DNA from: Eremomyces bilateralis CBS 781.70 | Lineage: Eukaryota; Ascomycota; Dothideomycetes; Eremomycetales; Eremomycetaceae | Assembly: GCF_010015585.1 (NCBI RefSeq) | Contig: NW_022985070.1 | Coordinates: forward strand, 62,001-126,000 | Reading direction: 5' to 3' | Length of the DNA: 64,000 nucleotides | Shown: positions 44,794 through 55,633 of the stretch, in pieces | Layout of the letters: each line of letters opens with the position of its first letter | How positions within the stretch are numbered: the stretch's first letter is position 1 | Notes under the pieces: model-generated | Seen by the model: the letters and a program-made list of their open reading frames with translations, nothing else | Database searches by the model: none | Told to the model about the DNA's origin: nothing | Translations under genes and position numbers: made by a program

Positions 44794-45381
44794 TTAATTC
44801 CTAGGACTTATGTATGATCGTCGTATCGCTACACCTGCCAACGCGATCCCTCCTGTTTCCAAATGTATGAGGGAATTTTTAAGGAATTGAGGATGCACAA
44901 ATGCTACAATGGCACTGAAAAGACTGGCTGTCTACGAGAATGCAGGAATCTCTTACCTTCGAATTGCTTCAATGATGTTACTCAAGAAGGTGATATACAT
45001 TCGGAGCCTTGAATGGACCGCACACCCTTCATCTCGCATCTTCAACGACATCAGGTTCCATGCAGCTGCATACGACGGCCTCCCGAAGGCCGTGGGCCTG
45101 GAGTCGCGCATCATCTTCCTAAACGCTACGAGTGTGTAATACTGGCCTCTTGTGAATATGTTCAGATCCATTGCGAGTGTCGGGGAAGTTCTCGCGTTCG
45201 GAGAGGTCGCAATGGCACCTTCAACGGCGTAGAGCAAGTCGCCGATCTGCTTCAACAGCCCAAGGACGTCGCCAATATCGGCCCGATATTGTGGAATTTC
45301 ATCGTAGAAGATATGCAGAGCGGCGGCAACGTCCACGACATTGCTGGCCTGCGTCAAGAGATACGGTAGAATCGAGTCCAT
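44794..45381 (-). CDS. Conserved ascomycete protein of unknown function, N-terminal part
   Basis: First exon 45381..44957 encodes 141 residues: MDSILPYLLTQASNVVDVAAAL, QYRADIGDVLGLLKQIGDLLYAVEGAI, SYAAAWNLMSLK and a final RLRMYITFLSNIIEAIR. It ends at a strong donor (AG|GTAAGA). One possible next exon, 44914..44794, stays open for 40 codons to a TAA. Family members continue instead into a segment like MADIRVRLTGLL, found at 44608, but the donor phase (2) does not fit the acceptor there (needs 1). Either a small exon is missed or the gene is damaged. It may act as a helical N-terminal domain; no function is known. Confidence 0.6.
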
Positions 45382-45975
45382 GGGTCCGGATGGACATTGT
45401 CAAGCGAAGCGTTGCCAATGGCACAATTGAGCGCGCTAAAGAATTGGGAAGATCGGATAACATGATCTGGTGGAGGAAGTGGAGTCTGATATTTGGGGGG
45501 AGAGAGGGATGACCGTGATAGGTGCGGCTCTGTCGTGGAGCCAATTGACGTGGCATGCATGGGAGCTCCAATCAACCGAGGACGGCTTCATGCATGCATA
45601 TACATTATTCCGAATTGAGCTGACCGGAATTTGGATGCTTAATGACTGTTGTAAGTTGTTTAGGGCTGATTATACTCGAAAAATTTAATGGAAACAACAT
45701 TGTTGACGAAACTTTTGTCGATCCAGACAGGGGTGATATTCGTCCACTCACCACTGGAGCTCAATGAAATGTGTAGCGAACCGTAAATACGAGCAGCTAA
45801 TCACTAATGGTTCCGTTGTTCTACGGGATTGTAGTATGGGACTCTTGATGACCTCAGAACATGAGATCTTCGTTAATTGGTAATTGTGTAAGGGTATTTC
45901 TGACAGTGACAAGCGCATGCCTTATGCGTCGTTTCAGATGGAGACGATAGCGGTCAACCCTATGGACGTTATGAC
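45382..45975. other. Intergenic, no gene seen
   Basis: About 590 bases between two minus-strand genes, with the promoter of the conserved protein and the 3' UTR of the RRM gene. Confidence 0.4.
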
Positions 45976-47964
45976 TCAATACCCACCCCACCTTCGATTG
46001 AAGCGTTGTCTCTCTTGCTTCAAACCCTCTTTCCGTGCTCGTTTCCATGCAGAGCGATCCATTCTAAAGCTCTTTTCAAACCCAGAACGTCCTGTACTAG
46101 GCTGCACGACATCGGCAACCGTAGAGTCTCCTCTGGGTGTGATTGATTCCTCCACCATGACTGGCCAACCTTCTTGAACATCTTCAGGGTCATGGTATAC
46201 CTCTGGTGCGAAGTTCGGTTCCTCGTCAACAGCTTCGTCTGAGACGTCATCTGCTCCGCCAAATGAGAAGGAGAAATCTTTCACCTTTGGCTGGCCAGTT
46301 CTCCGATATAGCTCCTCAAGCGGATGGACTTCTTGATGCTCCTCTGATGTGTGATGCTCTGTATCCTGTGTTTGTCCAACTGTTGGATTGCCCATGTCCT
46401 GATCCACCGTTGCAGTAGAAGCAGAATCTGATTCATTGGCACAGCCTTGATGGTGTGAAGATGCTAAATTTTCCTCGGCTTCAGGTTTGGATTCATCCTC
46501 CACAGAGGCGCCATCTTGACCATTCGACGGCTCCGAGGCATCGTCGTTGTTAGATACTGATTCATCTTCAAGCAATGGATCATCCATAACCGGCGAAAAC
46601 TCCGCCGCGGTAGAGATGACCGACTCGCGAGTCGATTCCGCGGCATCATCATGACCAGATTCCGGTTCATCTTCATTTTCGAGGATTGCGTCGTCCATAG
46701 CCACCGAATACTCCGCTGCGTTAGGGATGATTGACTCGCGAGTTGATTCCGCAGCATCACCGGGGCCAGATTCTGGTCCATCTTCATCTTCAAGAAGTGT
46801 GCCAGCCATGTCAACCCCAAATTCCACTGCGGCAGAGTTGACTGACTCGCGGCCTGATTCCGCAGCACCATCCCCAGATTCCGGTTCATCGTCATCTTCA
46901 AGAAATGCGCCATTCATAGCAGCCGCGAATTCAGTAGCTGTAGAGGTGACTACCTTTGGAGCTTCTCCATCATCAACTGGCTCCGCCAGATTCCCCCACG
47001 GCAATGACTCCAAAGCATCATCACTGCCGGAATCCGATTCATCGTCCAGAAATGCCCCCTCCATGGCTGCCGCAAACTCCGCAGCGGTAGAGATGCCCGG
47101 CGTGTGACCTAATTCAGAAACACTATCGTTCCCCAATTCGGATTCCTCTTCATCAAATACCCCTTCCATGGCTTCCGCGAATTCTGCAGCGGTATAGATT
47201 GCTGCCGGTCGAGCTCTTCTGTCCCCAACGGCCTCGACCAAGGTCCCATCCTCTGCCACCCAACCCCCTCTAGACTCGTCGAAATACGTCAGAGGTACCG
47301 GGCCACCTCCAGGTTTAGAATCCATCCCAAGCCATGCCCGCCTCTTGTCGCCTCCGAATTCCACAATCGTCGCCTCTTTCCTGTGCGGCCTGGTCCCAGT
47401 GCTCGTTTTTGGGTCGGGTCCCTTAGCTGGTTGCTTTAGGTCGGATACCCGATTCGGCGGTACCCGCGTTTTGAATGCGCATCGACTGTACTGGAAGAAT
47501 CGATCCTCCTTGCCGCCTTTCTGCTGGATGCGCTTGGGGATGATCCAGCCACGTTTGATGTGGCGTTCGTTGCCGTGACTGTCTCGCTTTACTTGGGAGC
47601 CTGTGAGCACCGACCCGAAAGGTCGGAGGGCTGGCAATGGCGATGATATCACGCCGGATGTCTGGGTGGAAATCTCCTCTTCGCTAGATTCTCTCCGGTC
47701 CTTCCAGGTCTCGGGCTTTGCTTTCTGGATCCTGAGCTTGCGGCCCTGGATCGTGGAGTGGTTGTACTTCCTGAGAAGCGCATCGGCGGTCCCTTTCGGA
47801 AGGCTCAAAAACCCAAACGAACCCTCTGGCTCGGCCTCAGATTTATGGATAAAAACATCTTTCACCGTGCCGCTCGAAAATTTCTGGCCGCCTACGAGTT
47901 TTTCTAGCAGGGATTCGTTCAGCGGCCTGATGTGTAGCCGCACATTGTCTTCGGGAGAAGACAT
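45976..47964 (-). CDS. RRM protein with acidic tandem repeats, Nop8-like
   Basis: Intronless, 662 aa, starting MSSPEDNVRLHI (the frame upstream lacks an ATG). An N-terminal RRM covers about residues 8-87: RLHIRPLN as RNP2, GSFGFLSL as RNP1, LRIQKAK as the last strand. A basic middle follows. About residues 254-490 hold six degenerate repeats of 35-48 residues, each opening with (S/T)AAEF...M and an acidic tract (FLEDDDEPESGDGAAES and the like). The end has SFSFGGADD and a basic terminus (RKEGLKQERQRFNRRWGGY) typical of nucleolar/ribosome-biogenesis factors. Overall order resembles Nop8 (60S subunit assembly), but that name is tentative. Confidence 0.7.
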   Translation of the reverse strand: MSSPEDNVRLHIRPLNESLLEKLVGGQKFSSGTVKDVFIHKSEAEPEGSFGFLSLPKGTADALLRKYNHSTIQGRKLRIQKAKPETWKDRRESSEEEISTQTSGVISSPLPALRPFGSVLTGSQVKRDSHGNERHIKRGWIIPKRIQQKGGKEDRFFQYSRCAFKTRVPPNRVSDLKQPAKGPDPKTSTGTRPHRKEATIVEFGGDKRRAWLGMDSKPGGGPVPLTYFDESRGGWVAEDGTLVEAVGDRRARPAAIYTAAEFAEAMEGVFDEEESELGNDSVSELGHTPGISTAAEFAAAMEGAFLDDESDSGSDDALESLPWGNLAEPVDDGEAPKVVTSTATEFAAAMNGAFLEDDDEPESGDGAAESGRESVNSAAVEFGVDMAGTLLEDEDGPESGPGDAAESTRESIIPNAAEYSVAMDDAILENEDEPESGHDDAAESTRESVISTAAEFSPVMDDPLLEDESVSNNDDASEPSNGQDGASVEDESKPEAEENLASSHHQGCANESDSASTATVDQDMGNPTVGQTQDTEHHTSEEHQEVHPLEELYRRTGQPKVKDFSFSFGGADDVSDEAVDEEPNFAPEVYHDPEDVQEGWPVMVEESITPRGDSTVADVVQPSTGRSGFEKSFRMDRSAWKRARKEGLKQERQRFNRRWGGY

Positions 47965-48278
47965 CAGGTAGTAGGACGAAAGCACGTTCTATTTATGTGA
48001 TTGACAGAGTTAGAATCTCATGAGATCCGTACTCGCCAAAAGAGTTGAGTGATGGTATTTTGATATGCGGTAAAGTATTTTAAGATATCTCACTTCAAAT
48101 CCATGCCTGACGATGGGGCAAAAATCGATATTGATGCCTCAGGCGCTATATCCGGATTTCCACCGTCGCGTTTCAACGTCGCGTCCCCAAGTCGAGAGCC
48201 CTACAGCTCCAACCCCATCGCTCACCTCCACCCGCTACCAATTGCCGACCGTATAACATCGCAAACTCCTTCGCCATC
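47965..48278. promoter_or_regulatory. Bidirectional promoter (RRM gene / DPM3)
   Basis: A 314-bp gap separates divergent start codons; both promoters must be here. No single factor site is clear. Confidence 0.45.
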
Positions 48279-48667
48279 ATGACTCGAGCGCAGCAGACCA
48301 TCTCAATAGCCCTGCTGATCTCCTCAGTACGCAAATCCCTTCCCACTCTCTGATCCAGCTAACCACAACAGCTCTACCTTGCCTGCTATCTCGGCCTCAT
48401 CCCTTTCCCCGCGAACATTCAGAATGAGATAATACCCGTCGTACGTTTCCCTGTAGCCATATCACCCCACTCCGTCCGTCCATGGAGTACTGACAGTATT
48501 TCTAGCTTCCCTTCTGGGCGCTTGTGTCCTTCGGCGCATACCTCCTCTTCAAACTCGGCCTCGGCGTGTTCACCTTCAACGACGTCCCCAAGGCGCATCA
48601 AGAGCTGATGGAGCAGATCGAGCAGGCGCGGACGGAGCTAAAGGCGGCGGGAGTGGATGTTGATTGA
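48279..48667 (+). CDS. DPM3: Dolichol-phosphate mannosyltransferase subunit 3
   Basis: Three exons: 48279..48326, 48372..48440, 48506..48667 (introns 45, 65 nt, phase 0). They encode 92 aa, exactly the usual DPM3 length. Two membrane helices lie at about residues 8-28 (TISIALLISS|LYLACYLGL) and 38-60 (VLPFWALVSFGAYLLFKLG). A conserved cytosolic C-terminus follows (VFTFNDVPKAHQELMEQIEQA, then a coiled coil). DPM3 anchors and stabilises the catalytic Dpm1 subunit in the ER membrane for dolichol-phosphate-mannose synthesis, which feeds N-glycans, GPI anchors and O-mannosylation. Confidence 0.93.
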
Positions 48668-49308
48668 GCGGAAGGGTTGCCTTCTCCGTTTCTGGCGTTT
48701 CGATGGAACAAGAATGGTGTACGATACGGTGTGTAGTGCCTGCTCCCCGGTGGGAGGATGAAGCCATAGCACCAAATATCACTTAACAACGTTATGGATA
48801 CGATCGGGGCCATGAAGTTCATTGACAAGACGGCACTATTTGACAAATTTAACAGCTCTTGAGAGGGTACGAGGGGACCTGACCTGGTGCCACATCTGCG
48901 AATAGATTGGATAGATGGGGTATTCCCGGATCTCACAGCTGGCTCATCCCTTCTGCTTTGAGTCTAACCTTCGGAGACGACTGAAAGCCGACTACTTTCT
49001 GTGAATAGCGAACGAAGACCTACCACGAAAGCGATGGTCTAAATTATACCGTAACTCTTCCTTTATGGAAGAATAGATCACAAGAAGAGTTTTTAAATCC
49101 AATTGTGCATCGATATCTGAGTTCCGAATCCTAACTATTGATTCAGAATGATAGGACCAAATTGATTTTTTATTCCATTAGACAATACATCGCTAGTCCT
49201 CATCCAAGCATGACGTCGCCTTAAGAGGCTTCCCTTCGTCAATTCAATGGATACTCATAACCCAACGCCGTAATCAAGCCGTCTCCACCTTATAATACCC
49301 TAGACAAC
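48668..49308. other. Convergent intergenic spacer
   Basis: About 640 A/T-rich bases between converging genes; no gene seen. Confidence 0.45.
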
Positions 49309-49818
49309 TCATTTCGTAGTGGTGAAATCAATCTCCTCGGCCGTTGATCCTCCCAGTTCCGTTCCACCACACGTGCACGAATCTACAACATGAGTTAACG
49401 CGATTCGAGATTCTACTCAATCAAACATAAGTACCTTGCGCTCGCTTCCCGCATGCACACGTGCTACTCGGGACGGTGTTCTCCTTGTCGCTACGTTTGC
49501 AGGTGCAGTGGCCCGCTTCCCTTCGCCCTGAAATCACCAGTCAGTATACGAAGCCAACTATATCAGACCACCACAGCCAAAGCAACTGAAGGACTCCAAA
49601 GAATCCTCATCCACATGGTTCTCTGCTAGGGGATTCCACGTACCACATGAGCAGGTAGCTCCCGAGACGGCGTTCTCAGCGACGCGCTTCTCGCAGTTGC
49701 AGTGCAGGGCGGGTTGCTTGCCGCAGGAGCAGGTGGCTTCGGCAGCGCAGATGCAGCCGGAGCCGGCGTTGGTGCGATGGCAGCATGCCGGGGGAGCGGT
49801 AGCGATGGGAGCAGGCAT
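49309..49818 (-). CDS. Small CxC-repeat cysteine-rich protein
   Basis: Exons 49818..49644, 49527..49435, 49382..49309 (introns 116 and 52 nt; TACTGAC branch in the first); 113 aa. The sequence is built of regular CxC pairs: CC, CIC, CSC, CNC, CSC|CTC, CAC, CTC, spaced 8-20 residues apart with basic/polar linkers. Unspliced, the frame ends after the fourth pair in unrelated residues. The end reads GSTAEEIDFTTTK. Similar fungal proteins with N-terminal MPAPIA are known to me as uncharacterised Cys-rich proteins; the spacing suggests metal (Cu/Zn) binding, metallothionein-like, in the cytosol. That role is inference. Confidence 0.82.
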
Positions 49819-50659
49819 GTTGAGAAGGTTATTTGGTGGGTTGGGTGATGGATGGTGCGGTATAATATAGAGCTGAGCGGTGACGTGGATGTGATGTAGG
49901 GGTGGGTTGTGAGGTTGTGGGAGTGTTTCTGGGTGATTGGTTGGATTGGTAGATCGAGAGATATAGGTATTGAAGTTAGATAAAGAAGAAGGATATGGAA
50001 TTAGAATCAGAGCAGAGTTGAGGCTCTTTAAATGCCTTTGAGAGCGATATCACAACAGGTGACGGTCATGTCTAAACAGTGGCGACGTCGACCATTCGGC
50101 CAATCAGAGCGAAGTTGATTGTCAGCAATGGCCCAGACTCACGATTTTATTGGATACACGCGGCCGACCAAGCCCCAAAACGGAAATCCACTGCCATGAT
50201 CAACGCCAATTGCGAGGACGATGGAAGCAATAAACTTGGTTTTTTCACACTGCTCGGAAAGTTGGAAGGGCACACGGCATGGTCAGAGGATCCATTGATA
50301 ATTCGTTCCTTTCTAGTATGCTAGGTATGCTATGCCAGTTCTGGATAGGTGCTAGCTACTGCTTGCAAATCACGCGGTCTATATGTCCATGATTCGATGC
50401 CTGTCGCCTCAATTTGATAACTATTGCCCTGACAACGCCAATGCACACTTCCTGAGTTCCCGTTATCGTACACCCTGATAATATGTCAACTATATGCACG
50501 AAGACTCCAATCCTCTAAAATACAACGTTCAATTCGTGGGCAGCAAGCTGTCGCTACCTGTACAAAGGAAATATGCTGTTTAGCAAACGGACGACAAGCT
50601 ACGCTTCGTCCTCCTGAGCGGAGATGACCCGACCAGGGCATTCCTCGTCGTCGGGAGCA
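49819..50659. other. Intergenic, no gene seen
   Basis: About 840 bases. The first ~250 hold the Cys-rich gene promoter; an 81-codon plus frame at 50079 begins with ATG but shows no domain or splice support. Confidence 0.45.
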
Positions 50660-52207
50660 TCACCTCCATGTCCGCTTTCCAGGACTCCCTTGATTTTGTG
50701 CGCCTGCGATCGCACTCGGCCCAGGCTCCAGTGCTAGCCCCCCGTGCTCCCCGCTGGGAGTCCGGCCGATCGTGCCATACGGGGTGAAGTACGCATGATC
50801 ATCATGGAACGAGCCGCCGCTTGGGTATCGGTGAGGAGTTTGTGGGAAGGACGGATGCTGCGGCATGAAAGAGTGTTGAGTGTTGTTATTCGGGGGGTAG
50901 TGGTTACGGAACATGCTGAACGCGACGTTCAAGGCTAGAATGACTGAGCCGGCGAAGAGGATCATGAAGATCTTTAGGGGTGGGTTAGTAGGGGGTTGCT
51001 TTGTGGGAGGGAGGGGGTGGGAACTTACCATGGCCTTCCAGGAAATCGGCTCGATGAGGGAATTGAATATCTCGGCGAACATGCGGGCGCTGAGCTTGGC
51101 TCGGTAGACGTTGTCGGAATCCTGGTTCATGCAGTCTTTCCAATTTTGGCATAGCGGTTCCAATGCCTGGGTCCTGGCAACATGGCAATTGTTCTCTTCA
51201 TAGTGCTTTTTGCACGTGGAGACTTCGTGGAGAATATTGATCTTGGCCGATTCGGCCCGCTGGTTCACGTCGTCCATGATCCCGGACCAGAATGACCACA
51301 GCGTGCGCATGAACATGAAGGCGATGAAGATGTTCAGAGCCAGCTGGACGTAGTACGAAAGGATGTGGGGGAGGTTAGGGTGGGATTCGAGGTAGGTGAA
51401 GAAGGAGGAGATGGAGGAGCCAAAGCCGGGCTTCGACTCGGGAGCTGTCGGTTGAGAATTCGCGTCATCGTCTGAGTCCTCGCTATCTCGAGCATGTCGC
51501 CGACGTCGTACGAGGGACTTCTTCTCGGTATCCGCCGCCTTTGTTCGCCGCTTCATAATTCGCCGCTCTCCCTTAGTAGAATATGAACTCGATTTTGGGC
51601 TGGAGGATATCAATTTCCTGAAATTCATCCAGCTGTCTCTCCGCCCTGATTTCTTCGGGGCGCTCTCATCATCGCTTCCTTTGAACTTGACCGGAGATCT
51701 TGGTCTTGCATCACCGCCCTTAGCTTTGATTGCACCGAAGGCCATGGGGATTCCTCCCGGGGTGCCCTCACTATCCGCAAAACTGATGTCCGGTGTATCA
51801 GGAGTCTCTCCCCCCGATGACACCTCAACCTCGAATTTCCGCGGGGTCGTGAACTGAGGGCCCAGTGGGGGTCGTGGTAGCGGCTTGTTTCGCTCGGTCG
51901 AAGGCTGGGAGAACAAGAATGACTGGGAGGTTGGTTCGCGGAAGGAGGTTGGTTCAAATTTGGTGGGGGAGTCAAAAACACTATGCGGTCCTGTGCATAC
52001 ATTGTCAACATCATCGGGTATTCACTATCCACGAAAGTCATGGAGACACATACGTTTCTTCACCGTGCCGTTTTGCGATTCCTGTTGCTCTGCTCGTCGC
52101 TGGGCTCCTGTTCGTGCAAGGGTGGCGAATGGAGAAGATTCGTCAACAGGTCCTAGGCCATTGGTCCAGGTGAAGTCCATAGGCCCGCCGTGAGAGCGTC
52201 GATCCAT
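50660..52207 (-). CDS. Nuclear envelope protein Brl1/Brr6 family
   Basis: Exons 52207..52054, 51990..51029, 50971..50660 (introns 63, 57 nt); 475 aa. The first junction yields VKK|RPHSVFDSPTKFEPTSFREPTSQSF with a small internal repeat (FEPTS, FREPTS). Two membrane helices flank the hallmark four-Cys luminal loop: LNIFIAFMFMRTLWSFWSGI, then STCKKHYEENNC and PLCQNWKDC, then IFMILFAGSVILALNVAF. Brr6/Brl1 proteins sit in the nuclear envelope/ER and drive membrane fusion during nuclear pore assembly and lipid homeostasis. The 57-nt second intron is a multiple of three without a stop, so its retention would add 19 residues between the loop and the second helix. Confidence 0.93.
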
Positions 52208-53848
52208 TTTGATAAGCAAAGACGAAGCAGAAGATTAGGGGATGGAGGGGAGGTTATGGAGCACAATCCGTGGTTCATATTTGATGTTATTCGGGTGTTG
52301 GCCCAGTAAACAACAAACATGCAAACATGGATGATGGAACATGGAAGTGTCGGGTATCACCATAAATAAATGAAAGACAGGGGTCGAACCGATCATCCCT
52401 GTCTATCACCAACCTCACTGACAGCCTGGCAGCACTGCTCACTCACAGAACACTGATTTACAACTGTACTTCATCAAGACATCAACTCGGCTTGAACATG
52501 GCACTTAGAACCATCACCGCATGGTTGGGTTGACGCCGAAACCATAACCTGGGTTTTTCTAAGACGAAGGATGCTAGATATCATGAAGCTGGACTCGAGT
52601 CATTTCCCACAGCATCTATCACTAGTCGCTACAAGCATCGATGTTCATCGGCACCAAACATTGATTAGAAAGCCAAATTATTCATAGGGCCGAATTTCAT
52701 TCTTATACCAACTTATCTACCATACCCCGGTGTGCCTTGGTCCATGGCTCCGAAGCAGCCCATCTTTCTCGCGAACAGGAAGGTGCTTCCACTCCTGTGC
52801 TCCAACGTTGACAGTGTGAATTCTACTTTAATAATAACTCGTTCATCATGAAGACAGTGAGGTCAGATATGGTATGACTGGAGTGTCAAGGTCCCCCACA
52901 AGTCATTAGTTTGCGCAAATCCAAAATTTTCCCGTTGCATTCCACTGCGCCTGGCCAGATGTAGGATACGTCAGTACGGAATTTATCGACATTGTGAACA
53001 CAATAGTCTGCTAGGCACCAATCGCAACTGCAGATATTACGGATGACGGCCTATTTTTTCTCGCAGAAGTATTCTGAATTTGATCTATCCTTGACTAACC
53101 AACACTCAGGAATTGAAACACATTGAGACAGTTGGAGAGGAGCGAATTGGGACATCTTGATTGATAAAGATCTTGCCGAAAGTATTATTTGACGGATTCC
53201 GGTCACCGTTCTTCCTAAACGGGGCCTAATCCGGAGGACAAAAAAGCAAGGAACGTATTCGATATGGTATTCGATACGGTATACTGAAAGAGTTGACTGA
53301 GTAGGTATACTGGCCGAGGCAACGAGCTAACATATAAGTAGTTCTGGTAAGTTTTTGAATTCATGGAAATTTGGGGGAAACATTTAGTGCTGACGAAGAG
53401 TTGGATTTCCCAGTTCCACATTTGAGAACAATATATATTCATCTCTTCGGTTCATCCAACCTGTCTTTATATGCTGTATTCCGGTTCTAAAATCCACCGA
53501 AAACTTGTATGACAGTACTTAGTTACTTAGTTATAACTAGTTTGTCAATCGTTCAGGGGTGCGGAGGGGGAATCAAGACATGACTTCGTGATTGCTAAGT
53601 GAGCACGAAGTATACCAGTTTTCAACAGCTGCATATCACAAGATGATAAGGAATCTGCGATGTCTCGATTGTCCAATGATATTACAGCACGGCTAGACTC
53701 ACAGCAGAACTACACGAAAACACCAGTAAAGCTCATCTAGTGTGAAACCGAACTAGGGGGTATAGCTCTCCATAAACGATGCCACGCCATGTCGACTTTC
53801 CACCCTAGCCTGTTTCTAAAACAAACTCCAGTGGTATACCAACCCAAA
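52208..53848. other. 1.6-kb A/T-rich intergenic region
   Basis: No gene on either strand. A perfect 7-bp stem (gacaggg ... ccctgtc, 14-nt loop) lies at 52378-52405. Short A/T-rich direct repeats (gtacttagttacttagtta, ggtattcgata) occur near 53270 and 53515. The window between 52,400 and 53,800 shows only short frames. Confidence 0.45.
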
Positions 53849-55018
53849 CTAAACGGCAGTCACACCCTTCTGAGTGTCCCGCAAAAACTCCTGCAACCAA
53901 TTCGTCCAGCCCCTCGCAGCTGACGACACGCTCAGTTCGCGAGGGATCACCAACTGGGCGCCTCGGCAGCTCAGGATCTGCTGGACGATCTGATCCGCCA
54001 CCGTTTCCGGTTTGAGTAGATCTCCAGAGTGTTTCTTGATGGCCTCGTCGTACGTGGTGACAAGGGGAGTGGCGGTCCAGCCGGGATGGACGGTCGTGAC
54101 GACGACGCCGTTGGATTTGTAGCGGTGTCGGAGCTCTTGGTTGAGGCCTATAGGGGTCAATGAACAGAATCTAGTGCGTCGAGGGAGATTGACATACCTT
54201 CGCTGAAGGCGAGGACACCGGCTTTTGTGGCAGAATAGTCTGTGATACCTGCGATGGAGACAAAGCTGGCCAAGCTCGCTACCTCTACGATATGGCCCTT
54301 GTTCTTCTTGAGCATGTCGGGCAAGAACTCCTTCACGGTTGTGAAGTGGCTCATGATGTTTACGCCGAAGATCTTGGTCAAGGAACTGTGGTCGATGTCG
54401 ATGATGTGATGGGGGGCACCGATCCCAGCATTGTTGATGAGGATGGACGGCGCCCACCAGATCTGTTTGATTTCCCGGGCGGTGGCTACGATCTCTTCCG
54501 GCTTTGTCACGTCGCATTTCCAGTACTTGACGTTCTTATCTGGTGATCGAAGTCAGTAAAGCGAAACCCATCCGAACTCTAAGCTCAATTGACCTACATC
54601 CTTTCAGCTCTTTGGGCAAAGGCTGAATGTCCAGAATTGCAACCTTGATACCCTTCTGCTGGAGGCCATGAGCCACCAAAAGACCAATGCCGCTACATCC
54701 TCCAGTCAAGACCGCCACTTCCCGATCCCAGACCCATTCCTTCTTATTCGCGCTCAATCTCCAGTGATTCAACGCGAGATCGCTAAGGAATCGGTTCGCT
54801 TTCGCGACGAGGCCGAGGATAAACAGCCATTGCAGCGCTTTCGCGACCTTGGGTACCTTTTCTTCGGATAATACGGACGTCAACACTGGAACAAGAGCGC
54901 CTTTCACGGACTCGGGACTCTTTGCCAGCGCCCACCATAACGGGCCGGTGAACAGAGGGTCCAGGAGGGCTCGCTGGAGCTTGCCATTATAGATGGAGAA
55001 CTTCTGGACGGCTGTCAT
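53849..55018 (-). CDS. Short-chain dehydrogenase/reductase, SDR16C-like
   Basis: Exons 55018..54598, 54539..54198, 54147..53849 (introns 58, 50 nt); 353 aa. A ~100-residue N-terminal extension carries a hydrophobic segment (ALQWLFILGLVAKANRFLSDLALN) that probably anchors it in ER or lipid droplets. The Rossmann fold has TGGCSGIG, the NNAGIG motif, SLASFVSIAGITDYSATKAG with the catalytic Ser-Tyr-Lys, and a C-terminal VHPGWTATPL. The layout is that of membrane-bound retinol/17-beta-hydroxysteroid dehydrogenase-like SDRs. The substrate cannot be read. The start at MTAVQKFSIYNG was preferred to a longer upstream frame that lacks SDR features. Confidence 0.9.
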
Positions 55019-55633
55019 GGTGTGGTTAGAGGGAGGATGATGGTTGGGATGGTTCACAGGAGCACTCACATGGAAATCTACAGCGGGGGAATGGTTCATA
55101 TACGTTACGCACGCAACTTGTGATTGAAACGCAAGATGGGCTCCATCGCTGCTTCTACTAGGATCGTCACCCCTTGGCCCTTGCAAACCCTGAGTTGACG
55201 TCCAAGCTTCAAACCTCGGTTGGGGAATCCGGGGCAAGCCCGTGATCTCGTCAAGAATCGAAATCGACCGGTTTAGATTTCATAAATTCACATGCGAATA
55301 CGGAGTCAAGCAAGTTGGTATTAGTTTTGACGCCTTTATTTCCCATGCCACTACGTAGTACACTAGATGAGTTGGAGAGAATCTCATTCCTGGAAGATAT
55401 TCGAACAGCAAACGCCCGCCCCATCTCCCTCTGCTCCAGCAATGAACTCCGGACTCAATTGAAGGAGATGTATAGATCCATCCTAGTTGCGGCTTGAATT
55501 CCATTCCACGGAAAGTTACTTCTATCCCAAGTTGCGTCTCAGCTTCATTAGGTACACATCGTCTTCCCTCGAAAGTCACCATGGCCCTTCCGTTCACGGT
55601 CCTGAGTCGTGTGGCACCGTCCGAGATCGAACA
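55019..55633. other. Intergenic, no gene seen
   Basis: About 600 bases holding the SDR promoter and the end of the decayed MYND gene. Confidence 0.4.

Noticed and set aside
52378-52405. Possible tRNA on the minus strand (ggttcgacc-like motif)
   Set aside because: The 7-bp stem is a simple hairpin; the T-arm, anticodon arm and acceptor stem of a tRNA cannot be drawn.
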